Assembly: GCF_016583905.1 (NCBI RefSeq)
Contig: NZ_NRRY01000001.1
Coordinates: 62,001-126,000 of the forward strand
Reading direction: 5' to 3'
DNA: 64,000 nucleotides
Origin: Lamprobacter modestohalophilus
GTDB lineage: Bacteria; Pseudomonadota; Gammaproteobacteria; Chromatiales; Chromatiaceae
The position numbers and the translations under genes are program-made. The notes beneath the pieces are model-generated. The model made no database searches. It worked only from the letters and a program-made list of their open reading frames with translations, and was not told the DNA's origin. Of the stretch, positions 17,086 through 25,316 are shown in pieces (position 1 is the first letter of the stretch; each line of letters starts with the position of its first letter).

Positions 17086-19065
17086 ATGATGCCTTTGCCA
17101 CGACCGCCGCTGCAGTCTCTGACCGACTCTCTGACCGACTCCCTGACCGACTCCCTGGCTGAGTCCCTGACCGACACATCAAGCACAGGATCAGCGCTGC
17201 AGACGCCTCGTCTCTCTGCGCTCGCGTTCGCGGTGTTGCGCCTGGCCATCGGGCGCTTCGATGCCTGCGCAAGCACGCAGGCAACCCAAAGCCTGCTCCA
17301 AGAGGCATCCCGACTGCTGCTTCCACAGGCCCGCTTCGGTCTCATGCAGCGAGACATCGATGGCTGTCTAGAGCTTGCTGAAGAACCTGCAGAGGAGCTT
17401 GCAACGGTTATAGCTGACCCTGTCGCGACGATCTCTCCCGAAGACATTGAACATGCGATCGAATCAGGCTGGGTTGCCGCAGCCATCAAGCAGGGGCTGC
17501 ACCGGGTGAGTTGGCGGGGCGAAACCTGGGTGCTTGCTAGGCTGGCCTCGCCGCGCTTCGTGCACGCTGTGGCCATTTGGATACGCGCGGAAATCCCAGC
17601 CCTCTTGCACCAACCGCTGCTGGCAATGGCGGATCTTGCGGCACTGGCGCTGGACCGTTTAACCGAGGCCCCTGCATTGGCGGCTGAGCAGAAGCGACAT
17701 CGGGAAACACACCCATTTGGGGGGCACGCAACCCGCGCGGTGACCGCCACCGATCCGCTCACTGGACTGGCCCAGCGCGCCCAGTTTGTCCAGGTCCTCA
17801 AGCAGGCGTTAGCGAAACCCGCCGTGGGCCAATCTGTCGGTGTCATGTTGCTCAACATCGACGGCTTCCATCGTGTGAACAAGGAGCTTGGTTATGCCGT
17901 CGGCGACCAGATCCTGCGCAGCTTTGCCCATCGGTTGGAGAGCGTCTTTCGCTCACCTTACGTGCTGCAAGCGCTCGGCATCGTCTCCAGCGATCTTTGT
18001 GTCGCGCGCACAGGGGCAGACGAACTGGGGATTGTCGTCGCCCAACTGCGAGCTCCCGATGATCTGCTCGGTGTTGCGGGCGAGGTGCAGCAGCACCTGG
18101 CTGAAGGCTTTTTTCAGGGCGCACAGCGACTTTATCTATCGGTCAGTATAGGCTTGGCAGCGGTGAGTCCCAGCGAGGAAGACCTGAGTGCCGAGTCCCT
18201 GCTTCGCTCCGCTGACTCGGCACTCAAACGCGCCAAGTCGCTCGGTCGCAATCGGTTCGTCCTCTACGATCCAGTCTGGGGTGAGTCCGGCGTGTTGCAT
18301 CTGCGCATCGAGTCCTTGATGCACCAGGCGTTGCAGGACAACGGGTTTCGACTCCACTACCAGCCGCTGTTCCGCGTCGCGGACCTCGCACTGGTTGGCG
18401 CCGAGGTTCTGCTGCGGCTCAGCACCAGTGACGGGGTCCCGGTGCCGCCCTCTAGTTTTATCCCAGTGGCCGAGAGCACCGGACAGATTGTCGAGATCAG
18501 CGACTGGGTGTTGCACCGACTCTGTCAGCAGATTCGTCAGTGGGATCGCCAAGGACTCCCTGCCGTTCCGTTCTCAGTGAACCTCTCTGCCATCGAGTTT
18601 AGCCAAGAAGATCTCAGTCAACGATTGAGTAAAATCCTGTCTCAGCACCAAGTGTCACCTTCGCGCATGCACCTGGAGGTCACCGAGACCGCCATTACCC
18701 GTGACGAGTCTCAGGCGGTGGCGAACATCAATGCCTTGCGTGCCGATGGATTCGAGGTCTGGCTCGACGATTTCGGAACCGGTTATTCTTCACTCAAGTC
18801 GTTAAAAAACGTCTGTTTCTCTGGGATTAAGATCGATCGCGAATTCGTCGCTGACCTTCCCGCGCACGCAAACACTGCGGTCATCGCCCAAAGCATCATC
18901 GAGATAGCGCGCAACCTCGGTTGCTCGGTCGTCGCCGAGGGGATCGAGGAGCCAGCGCAGCTCGAGTTCTTGCGCCTGCGCCACTGTGACATCGGGCAAG
19001 GCTTCCATCTCGGACGCCCGGTCTCTCCCCAAGACTTCGAGCACCGATATCTGGGTGCTGGCTGA
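17086..19065 (+). CDS. Degenerate-GGDEF/EAL c-di-GMP phosphodiesterase, 659 aa
   Basis: There is an N-terminal sensor-like region (about 40-210, GAF-like in appearance), a GGDEF-type domain (about 220-390), then EAL (about 405-655). The cyclase signature is G310-A311-D312-E313-L314, so cyclase activity is unlikely; it may bind GTP as an allosteric switch. The EAL domain keeps the expected residues: E440 in EVL, LEVTET, DDFGTGYSSL, a Lys in IKIDREF, and VVAEGIEE. It should hydrolyse c-di-GMP to pGpG. The N-terminus has a DSLTDSLTDSLTDSLAESLT repeat from a 12-base unit. No membrane helix is seen, so it is cytoplasmic. It is third in the operon and starts at the base after the HDOD stop. Confidence 0.85.
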   Translation: MMPLPRPPLQSLTDSLTDSLTDSLAESLTDTSSTGSALQTPRLSALAFAVLRLAIGRFDACASTQATQSLLQEASRLLLPQARFGLMQRDIDGCLELAEEPAEELATVIADPVATISPEDIEHAIESGWVAAAIKQGLHRVSWRGETWVLARLASPRFVHAVAIWIRAEIPALLHQPLLAMADLAALALDRLTEAPALAAEQKRHRETHPFGGHATRAVTATDPLTGLAQRAQFVQVLKQALAKPAVGQSVGVMLLNIDGFHRVNKELGYAVGDQILRSFAHRLESVFRSPYVLQALGIVSSDLCVARTGADELGIVVAQLRAPDDLLGVAGEVQQHLAEGFFQGAQRLYLSVSIGLAAVSPSEEDLSAESLLRSADSALKRAKSLGRNRFVLYDPVWGESGVLHLRIESLMHQALQDNGFRLHYQPLFRVADLALVGAEVLLRLSTSDGVPVPPSSFIPVAESTGQIVEISDWVLHRLCQQIRQWDRQGLPAVPFSVNLSAIEFSQEDLSQRLSKILSQHQVSPSRMHLEVTETAITRDESQAVANINALRADGFEVWLDDFGTGYSSLKSLKNVCFSGIKIDREFVADLPAHANTAVIAQSIIEIARNLGCSVVAEGIEEPAQLEFLRLRHCDIGQGFHLGRPVSPQDFEHRYLGAG

Positions 19066-19282
19066 CCTTGTGCTTAAGCAGACGGCCGGTCCCTGCGGAC
19101 CAAATGATGGCTGGGTAATGGCTGCCTGATGTGCGAGCTTCTTCGCTCCCATCCGGAGGGCGCGATGATCAGGCAACGCTGTTTTTAACGACCCCGAGCG
19201 GCTTCACAACATGCGACGGATCGAGCTGAGCCTGTCGGTGATGTGCCGCTTGGACCTCGAAGCACAGTAGGGAGCGCCCGTA

Positions 19283-19350
19283 GATCGACATCAAGGCTGC
19301 GCGCATGCTATGACCTGCAACGTCAGCAAGCGGTCATCACGCCAAGCCTT
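19283..19350. repeat. 68-bp duplicated leader, copy 1
   Basis: Bases 19283-19350 match 21580-21647 at about 61 of 68 positions, with no gap, and both end directly at the start codon of an AAA/PD-(D/E)XK paralogue. The leader was therefore copied with the gene and may carry its expression signals. Confidence 0.8.
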
Positions 19351-21255
19351 ATGTCTCAGCAAAAGCTCCCGATCGGCATCCAGACCTTCCGCAAGATTCG
19401 CGAAGGCGGCTTTACCTATGTCGACAAGACCGTCGAGGCCGAGAGGCTGGCAACACAAGCTGGGGTCTACTTCCTCTCACGCCCGCGCCGCTTCGGCAAG
19501 AGCCTGTTCGTTGATACGCTAAAGGAGCTGTTCGAGGGCAACGAGGCGCTGTTTCGCGGCCTGCACATCCATGACCAATGGGATTGGAGCCAACGCCATC
19601 CGGTGATCCTGCTCGACTTCGCCGCCGGCGTGGTCCAGAGTCGCGCCGAGCTGGATCGGCGCATCCGGCAGCTGATCAACAACAACGCCCAACGGCTCGG
19701 GATCGATTGCGACTGGCAGGATAACGACATCCCGGGCTGCTTCGGTGACCTGATCCGCCGGGCTCACGAGGGCTTCGGCCAACGTGCGGTGGTGCTGATC
19801 GACGAATACGACAAGCCGATCCTCGACAACATCGAGCATCCGGAGCGCGCCGCCGAGCTGCGCGATGGGCTGAAGAACCTCTACTCGGTGCTCAAGGCGC
19901 AGGATGCCCATCTGCGCTTCGTGTTCCTGACCGGGGTGAGCAAATTTAGCAAGGTGAGCCTGTTCTCGGGGCTCAATCAGCTCAACGACATCACCCTAGA
20001 CCCGCAGTATGCGACCCTATGTGGGTATACCCAACAGGATCTCGAGACGATCTTTGCCGAGCATCTTGCTGGTGTTGATTGGGACGAGCTGCGGCGCTGG
20101 TACAACGGCTATGGCTTCTTGGGCGAGCCGGTCTACAACCCCTACGACATCCTGCTGTTCATCGACAAGGGCCACAGCTTCCGAAACTACTGGTTCGAGA
20201 CCGGCAGCCCGAGCTTCCTGATCAAGCTGTTTCAGCAACGACGCTACTTCCTGCCCGATCTGGAACAGCTCGAGGTGGGCGAAGAGATCCTGGATTCCTT
20301 CGATGTCGAGCACATCAATCCCGTGACCTTGCTGTTTCAGGCCGGGTATCTGACCGTCGCCAGCACGCAGGTCCGTCGTGGTCGCCTGATGTTTAGACTC
20401 AAGGTGCCTAACCAAGAGGTCCGCCTCGCGCTCAACGATCAGTTCATCAGCGGCTACACCGGCCTCGAAGAGACGCGCATCCGGCTACAGGATGGCCTCT
20501 ATGACAGTCTGGTCGCCGGTGATCTGCCGGGGCTGATTGCCCTCATCAAGCGCCTGTTCGCCGGCATCCCCTGGCGCAACTTCACCGGCAACGACCTCCC
20601 CGAAGCCGAGGGCTACTACGCCAGCGTGCTCTATGCCTTCTTCGCCAGCCTGGATGCTGAGATCATTCCGGAAGACCTGACCAATCACGGCCAGGTCGAT
20701 CTGACCCTCAAGCTTGCCGGGTACATTTACGTCATCGAGATCAAACTGGTACGTGATACGCTGATACTTGATGCGCGCGGCAAGGGTGATAGGGAGCTAG
20801 ACCCGAATGCCATCACCGCAGCGTCAGCAACCTCCCAAGCAACTGCTCCGGCAACCGTTGTCACTGTAGCAAGCGAGGACTCGCCTGCTCTGCTTGGCAA
20901 TCCGGCCAGCGCGGACTTAGCCTTCGGCGCTGGCGCTGGCGCTGGCGCTGGCGCTGGCGCTGGCGCTGGCGCTGGCGCTGGCGCTGGCGCTGGCACTGGC
21001 ACTGGCACTGGCACTGGCACTGGCACTGGCACTGGCACTGGCACTGGCACTGGCACTGGCGCTGACACTGGCGCTGAGCTAGCGGCTAACGCTCCAGCAG
21101 CGCCCGCCACCAACCCAGCCCTGGCGCAGATCCAAGCGCGCGGTTACAGCCAGAAATACCAGCAAGCACCAGGCAAGGGCCTCTTCGAGGTCGGCTTCGT
21201 CTTCAGCAGTGCCGAGCGCAATCTGATCCAGGCCGACTGGCGGCGGTTGCACTGA
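19351..21255 (+). CDS. AAA-ATPase-like / PD-(D/E)XK nuclease-like protein, copy 1, 634 aa
   Basis: The N-terminal half is the AAA-ATPase_like family (PF09820 type). Walker A appears as FLSRPRRFGKSLF, Walker B as VVLIDEYDKPIL, and sensor-like residues as FVFLTGVSKFS. The C-terminal half is the PDDEXK_9 type with GQVDLTLKLAGYIYVIEIKL, where the Asp and the Glu-x-Lys are the candidate nuclease residues, and ALAQIQARGYSQKY. Between the E-I-K motif and that last helix lies an inserted Gly-Ala/Gly-Thr tract. The family is abundant and often multicopy, with no firm biological role; defence or genome maintenance are guesses. The start ATG 19351 matches the paralogue exactly. A longer in-frame start at 19243 has no support. 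Confidence 0.85.
   Translation: MSQQKLPIGIQTFRKIREGGFTYVDKTVEAERLATQAGVYFLSRPRRFGKSLFVDTLKELFEGNEALFRGLHIHDQWDWSQRHPVILLDFAAGVVQSRAELDRRIRQLINNNAQRLGIDCDWQDNDIPGCFGDLIRRAHEGFGQRAVVLIDEYDKPILDNIEHPERAAELRDGLKNLYSVLKAQDAHLRFVFLTGVSKFSKVSLFSGLNQLNDITLDPQYATLCGYTQQDLETIFAEHLAGVDWDELRRWYNGYGFLGEPVYNPYDILLFIDKGHSFRNYWFETGSPSFLIKLFQQRRYFLPDLEQLEVGEEILDSFDVEHINPVTLLFQAGYLTVASTQVRRGRLMFRLKVPNQEVRLALNDQFISGYTGLEETRIRLQDGLYDSLVAGDLPGLIALIKRLFAGIPWRNFTGNDLPEAEGYYASVLYAFFASLDAEIIPEDLTNHGQVDLTLKLAGYIYVIEIKLVRDTLILDARGKGDRELDPNAITAASATSQATAPATVVTVASEDSPALLGNPASADLAFGAGAGAGAGAGAGAGAGAGAGAGTGTGTGTGTGTGTGTGTGTGTGADTGAELAANAPAAPATNPALAQIQARGYSQKYQQAPGKGLFEVGFVFSSAERNLIQADWRRLH
20926..21075 (+). repeat. Hexanucleotide array: 11 x ggcgct, 11 x ggcact, 3 variants
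   Basis: A coding microsatellite of 25 six-base units inside the nuclease-like domain, giving (Gly-Ala)11(Gly-Thr)11 and a short end. The perfect units imply recent expansion. The paralogue has 16 units, so the length changes. Confidence 0.95.
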
Positions 21256-21647
21256 GTCTATAGAGAGTTCGCCGACGACCTGCTCAGTAACGGTTCAGAA
21301 ACAAGTGGCACAACTCCACTAACGATGCCAGCTCAGGAAGGGCTTAGCTTGCCTGTAGATGCTCCGGTTATTCTTGCGTCCTACCCAAGCGCTTAAGCAA
21401 GTGCCACTGTCGAACAACGACTACGCGCAGCGCAGCACGTCCTCGGTGGTGTCGTCCGCTGGGTAGAACAGCTCAAGGAACAGCGTGCTTCGATGCCAGG
21501 CTGATGGCGCACCGATAGCGGCGCTCAAACAGTCAAACCGCAACTCAGTGCGATCGAGGCAGTAGCGCTCCTCGGTCTGGATCGACATCCAGGCTGCGCG
21601 CATGCTATGACCCGCACAGTCAGCAAGCGGTCATCACGCTAAGCCCC
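21256..21647. other. Gap between the AAA/PD-(D/E)XK paralogues, mostly without genes
   Basis: This 392-base stretch holds no ORF that I accept; a minus-strand frame at 21421-21603 (60 codons) matches nothing recognised. The last 68 bases (21580-21647) are the second copy of the duplicated leader. The duplication seems to begin near agtagcgctc (about 21561), where weak similarity to the first leader is still visible. Confidence 0.6.
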
Positions 21648-23483
21648 ATGCCCCAGCAAAAGCTCCCCATCAGCATCCAGACCTTCCGCGAGATCCGCGA
21701 GGGTGACTATTGCTACGTCGATAAAACCGCCGCGGCCCAGGCGCTGGCGCAACAAGGCAAGGCCTATTTTCTCTCGCGTCCGCGACGCTTCGGCAAGAGC
21801 CTGTTCGTCGATACGCTGAAGGAGCTGTTCGAGGGCAACGAGGCGTTGTTTCACGGCTTGCACATCCATGACCAATGGGATTGGAGCCAACGCCATCCGG
21901 TGATCCTGCTCGACTTTGCCGCCGGCGTGCTCCAGAGTCGCGCCGAACTGGATCGGCGCATCCGGAAACTGATCAAGGACAATGCCCTTCGACTCGGGAT
22001 CGATAGCGATGGGCAGGATACTGACATCCCCGGCTGCTTCGCTGACCTGATCCGCCAGGCCCATGGCCAGAGCGGCCAACGCGCGGTGGTGCTGATCGAC
22101 GAATACGACAAGCCGATCCTCGACAACATCGAGCATCCGGAGCGCACCGCCGAGCTGCGCGATGGGCTGAAGAACCTCTACTCGGTGCTCAAGGCGCAGG
22201 ATGCGCATCTGCGCTTCGTGTTCCTGACCGGAGTCAGCAAATTCAGCCGCGTGAGCCTGTTCTCAGGGCTCAATCAACTCCGCGACATCACGCTCAGCGC
22301 CCCCTTTGCGACCATCTGCGGCTACACCCAGCAGGATCTCGAGACCACCTTCGCCGAGCATCTTGCCGGGGTCGATTGGGACGAGCTACGCCGTTGGTAC
22401 AACGGCTACGGTTTTCTCGGCGAGCCGGTCTATAACCCCTATGACATCCTGCTGTTCATCAGCGATGGCCACAGCTTCCGCAACTACTGGTTCGAGACCG
22501 GCAGCCCGAGCTTCCTGATCAAGCTGTTTCAGCAGCGACGCTACTTCCTGCCGGATCTGGAACAGCTCGAGGTGGGCGAAGAGATCCTGGATTCCTTCGA
22601 CGTCGAGCGGATCAATCCCGTGACGCTGCTGTTTCAGGCGGGGTATTTGACCGTGGCTTCGACCACGCAGCAGTGGGGTGAGCTGACCTTTCGGTTGCGC
22701 ATCCCGAACAGCGAGGTGCGGCGCGCGCTGAACAACCAATTCATCGATGCCTATGCGGGCATCAGCGACACGCGTCTGAGCTATAAGCGTGGGCTCATCG
22801 AGGCCTTGGCACAGGCCGACCTGCCGGCCCTCGTCGCCACCATCAAACGCCTGTTCGCCAGCATCCCCTGGCGCAACTTCACCGGCAACGACCTTCCCGA
22901 TGCCGAGGGCTACTATGCCAGCGTGCTCTATGCCTTCTTCGCCAGCCTGGATGCCGAGATCATTCCGGAAGACCTGACCAATCATGGTCAGGTCGATCTG
23001 ACCCTCAAGCTTGCCGGTTACATCTACGTCATCGAGATCAAGTTGGTGCGTGATGCGCGCGGCAAGGATGATCGGGCTCTAGGTCCGAACGCCATCACCG
23101 CAGCGTCAGCAACCGCCCAAGCAACCGCTCCGGCAACCGTTGTCACCACTACAAGCGAGGACTCGCCTGCTCTGCTTGGCAATCCGGCCAGCGCGGACCC
23201 AGCCTTCGGCGCTGGCGCTGGCGCTGGCGCTGGCGCTAGCACAGGCACAGGCACTGACACTGGCACTGACACTGGCACTGACACTGGCACTGGCACTGGC
23301 ACTGAGCTAGTGGCTAACGCTCCAGCAGCGCCCGCCACCAACCCAGCCCTGGCGCAGATCCAGGCACGCGGTTACAGCCAGAAATACCGGCAAGCACCAG
23401 GCAAGGGCCTCTTCGAGGTCGGCCTCGTCTTCAGCAGCGCCGCGCGTAATCTGATCCAGGCCGACTGGCGGCGTCTCCGCTGA
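21648..23483 (+). CDS. AAA-ATPase-like / PD-(D/E)XK nuclease-like protein, copy 2, 611 aa
   Basis: A paralogue of the gene at 19351 in direct tandem. Walker A (RPRRFGKSLF), Walker B (VVLIDEYDKPIL) and the E-I-K nuclease motif are all kept. Identity is patchy. The ATPase core and the KLFQQRRYFLPDLEQLEVGE to QAGYLTVAST part are nearly identical, while residues about 345-410 (TTQQWGELTFRLRIPNSEV...) differ strongly. After that, IPWRNFTGNDLP to EIKLV is again nearly identical. This mosaic points to gene conversion or partner-specific variation in the middle region. The repeat tract has 16 six-base units against 25 in copy 1. No frameshift is seen; both copies look intact. Confidence 0.85.
   Translation: MPQQKLPISIQTFREIREGDYCYVDKTAAAQALAQQGKAYFLSRPRRFGKSLFVDTLKELFEGNEALFHGLHIHDQWDWSQRHPVILLDFAAGVLQSRAELDRRIRKLIKDNALRLGIDSDGQDTDIPGCFADLIRQAHGQSGQRAVVLIDEYDKPILDNIEHPERTAELRDGLKNLYSVLKAQDAHLRFVFLTGVSKFSRVSLFSGLNQLRDITLSAPFATICGYTQQDLETTFAEHLAGVDWDELRRWYNGYGFLGEPVYNPYDILLFISDGHSFRNYWFETGSPSFLIKLFQQRRYFLPDLEQLEVGEEILDSFDVERINPVTLLFQAGYLTVASTTQQWGELTFRLRIPNSEVRRALNNQFIDAYAGISDTRLSYKRGLIEALAQADLPALVATIKRLFASIPWRNFTGNDLPDAEGYYASVLYAFFASLDAEIIPEDLTNHGQVDLTLKLAGYIYVIEIKLVRDARGKDDRALGPNAITAASATAQATAPATVVTTTSEDSPALLGNPASADPAFGAGAGAGAGASTGTGTDTGTDTGTDTGTGTGTELVANAPAAPATNPALAQIQARGYSQKYRQAPGKGLFEVGLVFSSAARNLIQADWRRLR
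23208..23303 (+). repeat. Hexanucleotide array, 16 units, in paralogue copy 2
   Basis: Five ggcgct units, then agcaca, ggcaca and alternating ggcact/gacact units. It encodes a Gly-Ala then Gly-Thr/Asp-Thr tract at the same place as in copy 1, but with fewer and less uniform units. Confidence 0.9.
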
Positions 23484-23535
23484 AGGTCGTCCATGGCGGA
23501 GGCGGGCTGTGAGGCTGTCCAAGTCGTGTTTGATC

Positions 23536-23552
23536 CTTTCATGAAATGAAAG
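23536..23552. promoter_or_regulatory. Inverted repeat upstream of abiEi, candidate autoregulatory operator
   Basis: A perfect 7-base inverted repeat, ctttcat-gaa-atgaaag, lies 12 bases before the abiEi start. AbiEi antitoxins of known systems repress their own operon by binding inverted repeats in this position. The sequence is local evidence only; binding is inferred. Confidence 0.45.
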
Positions 23553-23564
23553 TATCTTGCATGA

Positions 23565-24296
23565 ATGGAGACACTGACCGAAACCATCCTGAGCGCCGGC
23601 TTGCAACAGCGGACGCTGACCGAGGCACAGCTCGCGCGCCTGCTCGGGGGCAGCGCGCAACGTCGCTACAATCTGGTTAATCGTGCTTTGCACCGGGGTG
23701 AATTGCTGCGCCTGCGGCGTGGCCGCTATCGTCTCGCGAGTCGGGTTGCTAACGGCGGCTCTTATCCCGGCGGCGGCGCCCATCCTGGTGGCGGCGCGCA
23801 TCCGTTTGTGTTGGTGCAAGGCTTGGTGCCTGGTGCCTATGTCTCTTTCGAGTCGGCACTGGCCTTTCATGGCTGGATTCCGGAGGCGGTGACGCTGGTC
23901 CAAGCGGTCACTCCGGATCGGCGCAGCCGTCAGTACCAGATCGACGAAGCCGGCCTATTCCAATTCGCCCCACTGCCGTTGATCAAGGGGTTCATGCTGG
24001 AGGCTGTGGACCGCATCGTGCTTCAAGAGCAGGCCGCACTGGTTGCTCAACCGCTGCGGGCGCTGCTGGATCTCTTCTGCCTGCATCGCTGGGATTGGAG
24101 CAGCGCGCACGCATGGCTCGGCGGGGCGCGGATCGATCTGGAGCCATTGGCCTCATTAGAGGTCGAGCGGCTGCAGGCAGTGCGCCGCGTCTATCGGCAT
24201 CGGCGGATGCAGCAGGTCATCGATGGCCTCAGCAGCTGTCTACTGTCAGGGGATGCAGGTGATGGACGGATGCTCAGCCAGGGCGGTTGTCAGTGA
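23565..24296 (+). CDS. AbiEi-type antitoxin/transcriptional regulator, 243 aa
   Basis: The N-terminal winged-helix part contains TLTEAQLARLLGGSAQRRYNLVNRALHRGELLRLRRGRYRLAS (about residues 17-60), as in AbiEi antitoxins of type IV toxin-antitoxin systems. The middle reads GAYVSFESALAFHGWIPEAV and the C-terminal half LLDLFCLHRWDWSSAHAWLG. Type IV antitoxins counter the toxin without binding it, and they autorepress. A short GGGAHPGGGAHP repeat interrupts the linker at about residue 70. Its stop overlaps the toxin start (GTGA), as usual for abiE operons. The start ATG 23565 follows another ATG at 23561 in a different frame. Confidence 0.8.
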   Translation: METLTETILSAGLQQRTLTEAQLARLLGGSAQRRYNLVNRALHRGELLRLRRGRYRLASRVANGGSYPGGGAHPGGGAHPFVLVQGLVPGAYVSFESALAFHGWIPEAVTLVQAVTPDRRSRQYQIDEAGLFQFAPLPLIKGFMLEAVDRIVLQEQAALVAQPLRALLDLFCLHRWDWSSAHAWLGGARIDLEPLASLEVERLQAVRRVYRHRRMQQVIDGLSSCLLSGDAGDGRMLSQGGCQ

Positions 24297-25147
24297 TCGA
24301 CCTGCTGCGTGAGCGCTTGCAGTCCTATGCCGCGACGGATGCGCACCGCGAGCAGCAAGCGTTGCGGGAGATCCTGCAGGAGGTTGCGCTCTACGGACTC
24401 TGGCGGGCAGGCTTCTTCGAGCAGGCGGCCTTTCAGGGAGGTACGGCCTTGCGCATCCTGCAGGGTCTCAGGCGCTTTTCGGAAGATCTGGATTTCATCT
24501 CGCGAACGCCTGCCCCTGACTTTCGCTGGGAGCCCTATCTCGCCACCATGGCCGATGTGCTGGCCGATTTCGGCATCCGCTGCGAGCTGCGCGACCGAAG
24601 CAGGATGACGCGAGCCGTGCGTGAGGCCATGATCAAGGACGATTCCCTCGGCCGCCAACTGGATCTCTCCTTTTACCGGGGAGATTCCGGCAAGAAGCTG
24701 CGCGTCAAGTTGGAGATGGATACCCGACCACCGGCAGGATCGGGCTTCGACTTTCAGTACCTGGATTTCCCGCTGGACTTCGAGGTCTGCGCTCAGGATC
24801 TAGCGAGCAACTTCGCGCTCAAGCTGCACGCATTGCTGTGTCGGCCTTACGTGAAAGGCCGGGATTGGTTTGATTTTGCCTGGTATGTCGCGGGCCGAGT
24901 TGCCCCGAATCTGCCGCATCTGGAGGCGGCCTTGGCCCAAGTCGGCCCTTGGGCGCAGCAGCCTCCGCGCGTTGATCCGCAATGGCTGAACGCGGCCTTG
25001 ATGGCGCGCATTGCTGAGATCGACTGGCCACAAGCAGCGCGTGATGTGGCCCCTTTTGTCAGCGCGCCGGATCAGGCTAGCCTGGGTCTCTGGAGCGAGC
25101 GGTTCTTTGCCAGCAAAGTTGGCAAGCTCTTTCCCGAGAAGCCATAA
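24293..25147 (+). CDS. AbiEii-type nucleotidyltransferase toxin, 284 aa
   Basis: Nucleotidyltransferase signature FQGGTALRILQGLRRFSEDLDF (about residues 42-64), with the Gly-Gly and the Asp-Leu-Asp metal ligands, and the later AbiEii motif KLHALLCRPYVKGRDWFDFAWYV. Toxins of this family add nucleotides to targets such as tRNA in some members; the target here is unknown. The GTG at 24293 overlaps the antitoxin stop by 4 bases (GTGA), the best start; an in-frame TTG at 24287 is an alternative. All catalytic residues appear present, so it is probably functional. The pair stands between the tandem nuclease-like genes and ileS. Confidence 0.85.
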   Translation: MIDLLRERLQSYAATDAHREQQALREILQEVALYGLWRAGFFEQAAFQGGTALRILQGLRRFSEDLDFISRTPAPDFRWEPYLATMADVLADFGIRCELRDRSRMTRAVREAMIKDDSLGRQLDLSFYRGDSGKKLRVKLEMDTRPPAGSGFDFQYLDFPLDFEVCAQDLASNFALKLHALLCRPYVKGRDWFDFAWYVAGRVAPNLPHLEAALAQVGPWAQQPPRVDPQWLNAALMARIAEIDWPQAARDVAPFVSAPDQASLGLWSERFFASKVGKLFPEKP

Positions 25148-25154
25148 GGCTCAG

Positions 25155-25210
25155 TGAGCCATGAGCCATGAGCCATGAGCCATGAGCCGTGAGCCGTGAT
25201 CCGTGAGCCT
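25155..25210. repeat. Heptanucleotide array, 8 units of tgagcca and variants
   Basis: Four tgagcca, then tgagccg twice, tgatccg and tgagcct, in the gap between abiEii and ileS. The period of seven cannot stay in frame, in contrast to the six-base arrays inside genes. Confidence 0.9.
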
Positions 25211-25316
25211 CGCGCGTCGAGCGCCAGAGTGAGGCGAGTCTGGTAGTCTCTCCCCCAACTGATTCAGATCGGGTGCTGTTTGCCTGCACCCGCGCGCACA
25301 ACGGGTTTTTCAAGCT

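Noticed and set aside
21421-21603. A 60-codon minus-strand ORF between the AAA paralogues
   Set aside because: No recognised family and no ribosome site; it overlaps the duplicated leader, which is better explained as part of the paralogue unit.
25155-25210. Regular repeats as a possible CRISPR array
   Set aside because: Units are seven bases with no spacers, and no cas genes are present; the other arrays fail in the same way.
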